Source: Delphinapterus leucas
Lineage: Eukaryota > Chordata > Mammalia > Artiodactyla > Monodontidae
NCBI RefSeq assembly: GCF_002288925.2
Contig: NW_022098001.1
Location: 11,934,056 to 11,998,055, forward strand
Direction: 5' to 3'
DNA: 64,000 nt
Shown: positions 56,076 to 64,000 of the stretch, piece by piece
How the letters are laid out: each line of letters opens with the position of its first letter
Position numbering within the stretch: the stretch's first letter is position 1
The notes under the pieces: model-generated
What the model was told of the DNA's origin: nothing
The model's database searches: none
What the model saw: only the letters and a program-made list of their open reading frames with translations
Translations under genes and position numbers: made by a program

Positions 56076-56269
56076 CAAAACTTCTTGGGACTCTACAGAT
56101 AAAACTTAAAAAGGAGAAAGACTCATTCTCCCCAAGTTTCTGATTTTAACGCAGTAAAGATTGTTCATGAGCGTGTTAGAAGGTGGCACAGGCTGTCTCG
56201 CTCTGGGCATGGTACAGAGACTGGAGATGGTGCTCCTACTTACTGTCTCTGGGTAACTGGCAATGTACA
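56076..56269. other. Unique sequence
   Basis: Nothing recognised. Confidence 0.3.
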
Positions 56270-56440
56270 ATGACATATTGTTTAATGATGGCCATTTTCA
56301 TAGCCAGGATTTACTGAGTACTTTCTATGTGTCATGGCCTTAACTAAACATGCATGATCTTATCAGATCCTCATGATGGTTCTCTAATTATTATTATTCT
56401 CATTTGACAGATGAGTAAACTTAGACTTAAAGGTTATAAT
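56270..56440 (-). repeat. MIR SINE, minus strand
   Basis: ggatttactgagtactttct, atgtgtcatggccttaacta, atcttatcagatcctcatga, tctcatttgacagatgagta, aacttagacttaaagg. Confidence 0.75.
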
Positions 56441-57399
56441 GACAATGATAAGCAAAGGAGTCTGATGAGAGGACGTGCAGACCTTGTGCTGAATTCATTC
56501 CTTCATCTTAAGGATGAAGGTCCTCAGGAGTGGGTAGTCTTGCCCTCACAGAGTGGAGTGAAAGGGCAGTTCTATGAATCAGCCATCCTCAGGTGATTCA
56601 TGCCCACATCACCACCATCTTTTCTTTCCATGGAACTTCTCACATGAACCCGTGTGTTTTGAAACTCCTATTAGATTTCATAACAGAATATCTGGTTTGT
56701 ACATTTCCAAAATTATATCCTTCCCTTGCTTATAATTCAACCTCACATTCTTGGTAACAGGCATTGAATCCCACTCTGTTGGTTTAGGGCGAACCCCACT
56801 CTGTCTGTGGTCAGTGGATTGTCAGGATGGCTCCTGTCCCTCTTACTTTTTAGAATCTCTTTTCTCTATGAAGAAACACTGCATCCCCTTGGAAGCTTTC
56901 TTTTTACATAAATCAGAGCTGGGAAAGAACTTCTCTAGTCCAAACATCATCTGATGTTTGAATCACTTTACAACATTTCTAATATACAGTTGTTCAGTCT
57001 TCTCTTAAACACCTCTATCGACAGGAAACTCGGGACTTTCCAAAGTAGCCCATCCCAATTGCTCTCCAGTAATACGTTCATTCAACATTAACTATATTCA
57101 CAAAATGAGCTGTGGGGAAAGTTTTAAGTAAAGAACTGTTATAGTTGTACCAAGCTCCTGCCCTTTATGAGGCCAACTAGGGGAGCTAAGAAATGCACAC
57201 CAAGAGCTAAAACATGAGATCCAAAGTTCTGTAAAAGCTCAGGGGATGGAAAGGTCAATTCCAATTGTGATGTTCGATCAGACCAAGATAACCCATGCTA
57301 ATCTCCCACTTGTCAGATGAACTAAAGGAATTCAAAGTGCTGTATAATCTTGGGAAAGAGTTAGATAATAGTAAGTGTTAATATTGCTTACACAACAAA
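56441..57399. other. Unique sequence
   Basis: No gene or repeat recognised in about 960 bases. Confidence 0.4.
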
Positions 57400-58740
57400 T
57401 GATTACCTTCTTGCATACTATAAAATATACCCATTTTAAGTGCACATTCTTCAAGTTTTGACAAATGTACACACCTGCGTGACTACCACAGCAATCAGGT
57501 TGTAGAACATTCCCATTGCTGCTAAAAGTTCCCTCGTGTTCCTTTTTTTTTTGCGATACACGGGCCTCTCACTGTTGTGGCCTCTCCCGTTGCGGAGCAC
57601 AGGCTCCGGACGCGCAGGCTCAGCGGCCATGGCTCACGGGCCCAGCCGCTCTGCGGCACGTGGGATCCTCCCGGACCGGGGCACGAACCCGTGTCCCCTG
57701 CGTCGGCAGGCGGACTCTCAACCACTGCGCCACCAGGGAAGCCCAGTTCTGTCGTTTTTTTCTTTATGTATTTTTGAAGCTCTGTTATTGAGAGCATTCA
57801 CATTTAAGATTTACATGCCTTATTGATGCATAGACTATTTTATCTTTATAAAATGTCCCTTTTTCTCTATAATAATATTCTTTATTTTGATACTTACTTT
57901 TATGGATAGTACAGTTATTATGGGCTTCACATGTTCAGAATTTGCTGTATATCTTTTATCCACCCGCTTACTTCTAACCTACTTGTGTCTTTATATTTAA
58001 AGTGTGCTTCTTGCAAATAGCATATAACTAAGTCTAATTTTTGGGGGTTAGTTTGACCATCCCTATCTTTTAATCAGAGGGTTTAGTCCCATTTATGTTA
58101 ATGTAATTACTGATATGCTTTGCGTTTTAGTCTACCATCTTGTTATTTGTTTTGCATTTGTTTCATTTATTCTTTGTTCTGTTGAATGTACCACATATTC
58201 AACAAGTTTGATCCATTTTGGCTGATCAAAATTCAAAATCTTCCCAGCCCTGAGGTCTCTGGGAATTGTCCAGTCTCCAGCTCCCTGATGGCTGTTCTGT
58301 ACTGATACCTGTGGCATTTTACCCTACACATGCTCAGCTTACTGTGCAGCAAAGACTCAAGGAGACCCTTATGCAGACTTCTGGAGTGCTTTTTCTATGT
58401 AGCTCCTTGCTCTGGTACTCTGTCCTACAAAACACAGCTGCCTCAGGCTTCCTGAACTCTAATCTCCGTCCCTGTAACTTAGTGAGACTACTGTGTTGTG
58501 CTTGGGTTTTCCCTCCCTGCTCCATGACCCCAAATATGCCTTTAGGCAGAAAACTGGGGCAATCACAGGGTTCTTCTTTTGTTTTCTTTACCCCAGGGAT
58601 CACAGTCCTCACCTCCCTGTTGTCCAATGGATGAATTAGTTGTCTGACATGTTTTGTCTAGTTTTCTAGTCTTTTTTTTTTTTTTTTTTTTTTATGGCAA
58701 GGGCAAGTCCAAGTTTCTCTCTTAAGGCTGGAAGCAGATA
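57400..58740 (-). mobile_element. Old L1M/HAL1 fragments, minus strand, with SINE insertion
   Basis: The left part, 57415-57540, reads like an old L1 3' UTR (acccattttaagtgcacatt, ctaccacagcaatcaggttg, tagaacattcccattgctgc). After the SINE, 57770-58215 matches internal L1 in reverse complement (taatgtaattactgatatgc, tctaccatcttgttatttgt). 58216-58740 resembles the L1M/HAL1 5' part, ending with a 22-base T run (58672-58693). Internal L1 sequence is missing between these parts. Confidence 0.7.
57543..57744 (-). mobile_element. CHR-type SINE, full length
   Basis: Ten T, gcgatacacgggcctctcac, and the full body to gccaccagggaagccc. The body is near consensus, but no clear TSD is visible; a partial agttc match exists on both sides. 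Confidence 0.95.
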
Positions 58741-58819
58741 TACTTATTAGCTTCTTGAAGGTAGAAAATATGTCATATGCTCCTACATTTCAGCCTCTGA
58801 CAGTTGCTTTACTTGTCAA

Positions 58820-59045
58820 TATAGCACAGTTTTAATAGCACAGATTATAAAGCCAGCCTCACTGAGTTTGAATCCTGACTGCATGTATTAGCTTGTGACA
58901 TGGGGACGGGTATTTTACTTCTCTGCGCCTTAATTTTCTCATCTATAATATAGGAATGGTAATAACCTAGCTTCCGGGTTTGTTTGAGCTTCAGTGAGTT
59001 AGAATACTGCTCGGCATATGATAACGCTTAATATTACTCTGTTGC
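58820..59045 (+). repeat. MIR SINE, plus strand
   Basis: ttataaagccagcctcactg, agtttgaatcctgactgcat, cttaattttctcatctataa, atataggaatggtaataacc, and the end gcatatgataacgcttaata. Confidence 0.75.
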
Positions 59046-59206
59046 TAATATTATAATGACTTGTCTTCAAAAGACCAGGTAGCTTATTCCTGTGAAAAAA
59101 GTAAAGATTCCTTCACTGTTTCGGAATCTCATGCAGATAATCAGATTAAGTTAGTCCATAAAACCACATGATATTGTTTCATTGTTGTTATACTAAAGAA
59201 TCATGG

Positions 59207-59414
59207 GGCTTCCCTAGTGGCGCAGTGGTCGAGAGTCCGCCTGCCGATGCAGGGGACACGGGTTCGTGCCCCGGTCCGGGAAGATCCCACATGCCGCGGA
59301 GCGGCTGGGCCCGTGAGCCATGGCCGCTGAGCCTGCGCGTCCGGAGCCTGTGCTCCGCAACGGGAGAGGCCACAGCAGTGAGAGGCCCGCGTACCCAAAA
59401 AAAAAAAAAAAAAA
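59207..59414 (+). mobile_element. CHR-type SINE, full length, very close to consensus
   Basis: ggcttccctagtggcgcagt, B-box gggttcgtgcc, gggaagatcccacatgccgc, and an A tail of about 20. An exact 11-base TSD, aagaatcatgg, lies at 59196-59206 and 59415-59425. With the fewest CpG losses of the copies here, it is probably among the youngest insertions. Confidence 0.97.
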
Positions 59415-59425
59415 AAGAATCATGG

Positions 59426-60696
59426 ACCTCCATTTCTCCTAGCCAATCATAAGTAACAAGTAACATCAAGCTCCTAGCCTGAGAACAAAGGACCTTGACA
59501 AAAGCCACATTAAGATCTAAAGGGACTATAAATGCACCCTGCTCTTCACATTTCCATTTAGGTTAGCAATGAAAAAGCATATGTGTGCTGCATTTCTAAC
59601 AATAAGATTTTATTAGAAATGCGCTACTGGCAATAGATCAGTTAGAGGAACATGGCAGTGAATCTGCTTGTAAAGTGAAGACTCCTTTTATAGAGCAAAT
59701 GATTGCCCACTAATGTATCTATGCCATAAATCCAGAGTTTTGTATGTGGGGTTTGTAATGGGCTGCACCTGAGCCAATGTTACTTTCAAAGACTAGGCTT
59801 GGCCTCCTTAGCTGGCTGCTTTGAGACATATTAAGAGCTGCTCCTTTAGGGAGATCCTCCCTGGGGCTTTGAGGGAGTTCTTGGGAAAGAGGAGGTTCTA
59901 ATATTTACATGTGTTAGGCAAAGGTCTGTTACTCACTTGTGTATGTGCTTAAACAGCCTGGGTATCAGTCACGCGTCCAAGAATCAAATACGAATTAAAG
60001 TTTTAATGTAGACAAATATCTTTGGTATTTGCTCTGCAAACCAGCCCATGTGTTACCACCACCACTGCTCTTCTGTCTTGGGAGTAGTCCTTCATCGTGG
60101 GCCTGAAGGCCCCTCTCTCTTGGTCCTGGATTAAAATGGCCAGCTCTAGGTGACCCCAGCAGAGATGCTGGCATGATCTGAAGTTCATGTCTTGTAAATG
60201 TTTAACGATAGTCTTCAGAGGATAAAGGGATAAAGAAGCAATTAAAACTCTCTCTCTTGACTGGATACTGTGATTAAATTAGGTTCTGGTGCATTACTGT
60301 AGCTTTTGATGTGGTACCACAATGCAGGGGTCTGTATGCTATCACTGACCTAAGTAATCCCCCACTGAGGTACATGAAGGAACTAATATCACAGAGTAAT
60401 AACACACCATTCATCATTCCCGAATCATCTAACAGCATCCACCCTATGACTAATACTTTGAATTTAAATCATCTTTCCTTCAGACAAAAAAATAAATCAA
60501 TGCTTTTTTTTCTTATCTAACTTAACAACATTTCCATGAGGAAAAAAGGGGCTGGATTTGTATTCCCCTCTTTTTAAGAGTATGAGAACCAGAGAACAAG
60601 AGAGTAAATCATTTGTGTGATATCATACAGTGACATAGGACCTAGGAGAATCCTGGACCTTGGAACACCAATCTTGAAACCTTTCTGCTAGATCAG
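59426..60696. other. Unique sequence
   Basis: About 1.3 kb with no recognised repeat or gene. Confidence 0.4.
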
Positions 60697-60990
60697 GGTT
60701 AGCAAAGTATTTTTGTAAGGGGCTAGAGGCTAAATATTTTAGATTGGGTGGGCCATACAGTTTCTGTGGCAACACAACTATTCAACTCTGCTGCTGTATC
60801 ATGAAAGCTATCACAGTGTATAAATGTAAATGAATGAGCATGGCTGGTTATGATGACTGACTCTCTGACTCTCTCTTTTCTCTCTCTCTCTCTCTCTGTC
60901 TATATATATGTATAAATACACACACACACACAAAACAGGTGATGGGCCAGACTTGGCCCACATATGAAAGTTTAACAACACTTGCACTAA
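60697..60990 (+). mobile_element. Non-autonomous hAT (MER-type) element, second copy
   Basis: gggttagcaaagtatttttg, gtaaggggctagaggctaaa, ggtgggccatacagtttctg, tgaaagctatcacagtgtat, gaatgagcatggctggtta, then gggccagacttggcccacat. Same family as 2481-2781. The expected aataaaactttattt segment is replaced by a microsatellite. Confidence 0.8.
60863..60932 (+). repeat. Compound CT/TA/CA microsatellite
   Basis: tctctgactctctcttttct, then (CT)n, tatatatatg and (AC)n: three adjoining dinucleotide blocks inside the hAT element. Confidence 0.95.
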
Positions 60991-61044
60991 ACTGTGACCC
61001 ATGTTAGATGCTACCATGGGATCTAAGGGATACTACATGACAGT

Positions 61045-61180
61045 AGAATGTGACATTTGTCCTTGCTTCTTGCATTATCATTTGGTCTTCACAAGAACCC
61101 TGCTGTGTAGGCTATTAATGACTTTCCATTTTATATATGAGAAAACTAAGAGGCTGGCTCACTTGTCCAAGGCCGCATCG
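61045..61180 (-). repeat. MIR SINE, minus strand
   Basis: ttatcatttggtcttcacaa, gaaccctgctgtgtaggcta, attttatatatgagaaaact, ggctcacttgtccaaggccg. Confidence 0.65.
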
Positions 61181-61279
61181 TTGTAAATGTAGTGTGAAGA
61201 CTGCAACATGAGTCTCCTGACTTCTAATATTTCTCCTCTGTTAGCTGTTCCATAAGAAGTTCTTATCTACACTTGCATT

Positions 61280-61400
61280 TTTAGATGTGAAAATGCTTGG
61301 ACCTGGGGAGGCTGAATGACTTGTCTGCAGTCAGTTGCCTGTTAGTGACTGAACCAGGACCAGAACCATCATCTGTTGGCTTCCAGGCTGGTCTTCTAAG
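61280..61400 (-). repeat. Possible MIR remnant, minus strand
   Basis: ggaggctgaatgacttgtct, gttagtgactgaaccaggac, ccaggctggtcttctaagcc fit the tRNA-proximal half of the MIR reverse complement. Confidence 0.4.
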
Positions 61401-61837
61401 CCTTTATATTACTGTGAACATCTTCCAGAAGAAAAAATGTATAACTAGATAGAATGATAGTATGTTCATTGTATTTCATTCTTTAAACTTCCTGAAATGA
61501 TACCATTTTAGAAGTGGTCTCTTTGAGGTACCAAACAGTATCCAGATAGAGGGTAATGATTTGTGATTCACTTTGTGTCTCTGACTATCTAATTTTCAAA
61601 TCCCAGTCTGGATTATAATTTTTTTGGCACACAGCAGTACCTTTTGTTTAATTTTATTCTTCAATGCTGATGATCATCTTCAGTCATAGTACTTAATTAT
61701 CTCCTCCGATCCAGGGAATGTGTGAATCAGAAGGAAAATAAATTGATAAAGAGGCCTCGGTTTTAACCAGCATTTTAAAAGGAAGCACTGTGATTTCTAG
61801 GGTCTCTTCTGGCTCTATCAGAACGGGAAAGATGATC

Positions 61838-61936
61838 GGGTGACCAGTTGTCCTGGTTTGCCTGGGACTGAGGGGTTTCCTGGAATTCAGGGATTTCAGT
61901 GCTAAAACCAGAAAAGTCCCAGGCAGATGGTCACCC
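61838..61936. mobile_element. Palindromic MITE-like element
   Basis: Terminal inverted repeats gggtgacca and tggtcaccc enclose inner inverted arms gcctgggac and gtcccaggc, so the 99-base element folds as an imperfect hairpin. This matches a known class of palindromic mammalian MER elements ('gggtgaccaactcgtcccgg'). The target duplication is not evident. Confidence 0.75.
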
Positions 61937-61940
61937 TGAT

Positions 61941-64000
61941 TGCTAAATCATATGTGTTGAATGAATTGACCACTAATGGTACCTCTGCATGCCTGGAGGT
62001 AATGATCCTCCTCTGGAGGGGACCAGGGATAAGAACAGGAGGGCTGTCCAGTTTCTCAGCAACACTTGAACATGACAGGGCCTCATGATTTTGTAGAAAA
62101 ATCTAACTATATTAAACCCAACTATATTAAAATATCAAAGGGTATGGATGAAGGAATAGCCCATTGACAAATACAAATCAGTCTGGATTATTATTGCTAC
62201 ATTTCCCACTCATTGATGAAAATTGTGTAATCTGTCACTTAACCTAAGAAACACATAAACAAAGAGGGCTTTTAGCGTCAACCATAACAGAAGGCATCTG
62301 CTCAATATGGAAAACTATCCACAAGCTACTGGTGAGCATCAGACTCAACAGAATATCCATTTGCCAGTGCAGGATCCACAGGACGCCCGGGAGGTGATGC
62401 CAAGTTTCCAAACTCTGGATCTGAAGCCGTAGGCAAAAATGACATCTTCTGGAGATTTCTCTCAGGCCTCCTGCCATTTCTACCTTCCTCTGACAGCTCT
62501 GGTTTGGCAAATTTGGGCTGGCTGAGAAGAACTGCTCTGGTATTCCCAACTTTGGGGAAAGGAGATTCTGATGGTCCCATTATAATCCAAGTCTCTCAAA
62601 GATCCCTTTGTTACTGGTAGAGTTAATGTTCCTGCCAAGGGGATTCACTCGCACCCCAGATGTCAGCCACTCTCCCTGCCCTGGAGCATGTTAAAAGTAA
62701 GCACTAGAAGGATCCACACAGTCCAGCAATGGAACAGTTGCTACCATACTAGTCAGGGTTGAAAACCACAAGTTACTAAAACCTTTGGAAAACGCAATGT
62801 GAAGGGTTGTCAGACTTTTCCTATAGAAACGCTCACCACCGAAAGCCTTAGTCTAATTTTCAGCTACATCTGGTGACTGTTTATTTAAGAACTTGGTTAG
62901 AAAATTCAGTTAAAATATGCATCAGTGAATTCTGTTGCCAATACAGGCTGGCCAAACCCAGTAATGAGTCGGAGTTAGCATATGCAGGGGACAGTCCCCC
63001 TGACCATCAGACTGTCCTAAGGCATTCAGACATCTAACTTCACTAGGGACTGATCTAGCCCCGCCCATGTCCTCCCAGGCCACCAATAAACTGCAACTCT
63101 AGAGACCTGGCTGTCTCTGACTTTTTTCTCCTCAATCCTTAATGTAGCCTTCACCTTTTCTATTTCCTTCATCGAGTCCATTACTCAAGTCCACATCATT
63201 TCTTTTCCCGTCTCCCGTCGTCCCTTCTGCTGCTTCCTTGACCCTTCTTCCTTTCTAACAACTTATCTCCCGTCAACCTCTCCCACATCTCTTTGTTATT
63301 TGCCTCTTCTCTTTTTAACTGTCCTTGTCTCTGTGATTTAATTTCTCTTCCTCTTTTGCAAACTTGTTGTTTTCCACTTGGGATTCCTTTAAGCATTTAA
63401 AAAGCCAATTATTACCATGTTGCCTCATTTTTAGCAAACCTGATTTTGAAAGTGGAAACTCCATTTCCTTGGCATGCTATGGCAGAGAGGTAAAGACATA
63501 AATTAGAGCCGACTGAGATGGGGAAGAGAGAGCCAATTTGTAGCTCTGTGCCAGAATGTTTATGAAGCAGGTGGCGAGGGGTATGAATACACACCTCTAT
63601 CCAGAGTAGCACACCCTGTACTCACCAAATATCTACAGCCTGTCCAGGCCCGAAGAATAATCAATTTGTCCTCATTGAATGCCAAATGAAGGCTGTTGAA
63701 GTCAGGTACTGACCCACTATTTAACGAGAACAAATTCAAAAACGGCACAGAGCTTTGTGAAATTGCTATGAAGTCCAGTTTCAGAAACATGAGTACTCGA
63801 GTCAGCCGAGGATATTCCTACAGGCGGACTAATGTCTGTGTTGGCGGAAGTGCTCTGGTATATTCTCCAGATCCCTGAACATTCTGCTAACATAAAATCT
63901 GAGTAACACAGGCCCACTGGCTAGAATAAAATTGCTTCAGGTTGATAAGCATTCAATAGCTTCCCTGAATTTTCAGCAGGCTCAGACTCATACCTGCCAA
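61941..64000. other. Unique sequence to the window end
   Basis: About 2 kb with no recognised mobile element. A pyrimidine-rich tract lies at 63120-63350 (tcttcctttctaac-like), and the minus strand is correspondingly purine-rich. Short frames near 63.5-63.9 kb overlap on both strands without a recognisable family. Confidence 0.4.

Noticed and set aside
57516..57826. Overlapping frames of about 90 codons on both strands
   Set aside because: All read through a CHR-type SINE, and the same peptide (GSGRAGSAAMAHGPSRSAA) recurs at the other SINE copies.

Overview
The window is nuclear DNA of a mammal, most likely a whale or dolphin. The strongest evidence is ten copies of a tRNA-derived SINE of the CHR type. 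They share a 5' end gcttccctggtggcgcagtgg, Pol III A- and B-box-like motifs, and a body containing gagccatggccgctgagcc. Several are close to one another in sequence and keep clean target-site duplications (TSDs), which points to recent cetacean activity. L1 3' ends of the cetartiodactyl type, MIR, L2, MLT1 LTRs, hAT-derived MER copies and two solo-LTR-like retroviral remnants complete an ordinary mammalian repeat landscape. A run of exactly 100 N marks a draft-assembly gap.

I find no protein-coding gene, rRNA gene, functional tRNA gene or CRISPR array. Every open reading frame is short. The longer recognisable ones are broken pieces of L1 ORF2 or read through SINEs. The window therefore reads as intergenic or deep-intronic sequence.

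Layout. 1-5.5 kb: mostly unique, with MIR and one hAT element. 5.5-6.9 kb: MLT1 LTR followed by two overlapping L1 pieces. 7-9.9 kb: mostly unique. 9.88-10.37 kb: solo LTR with TATA box and AATAAA. 10.9-15.6 kb: SINE, L2, MER5-like pieces and a second LTR. 15.6-24 kb: scattered MIR/L2 and four SINEs, one cut by the gap. 24.9-31.1 kb: L1 3' end, L2s, a composite SINE with a doubled tail, an old L1 split by an MLT1 LTR, and a young L1 3' end. 31.1-36.2 kb: mostly unique with one SINE. 36.2-39.2 kb and 40.9-45.9 kb: two long, old minus-strand L1 regions; the second was invaded by two younger L1s and one SINE. 46-57.4 kb: a repeat-poor stretch holding most of the candidate regulatory DNA (a CRE beside a GC box, a perfect hairpin, AT-rich homeodomain-like sites, an octamer/SOX cluster). 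57.4-64 kb: old L1, two SINEs, a hAT copy with a microsatellite, a palindromic MITE, then unique sequence to the end.

Nothing here looks like a new multi-gene system. The most informative observations are about mobile-element history (reused insertion site, doubled SINE tail, nested dating) and the quiet 47.5-57.4 kb block, whose conservation cannot be judged from a single sequence.
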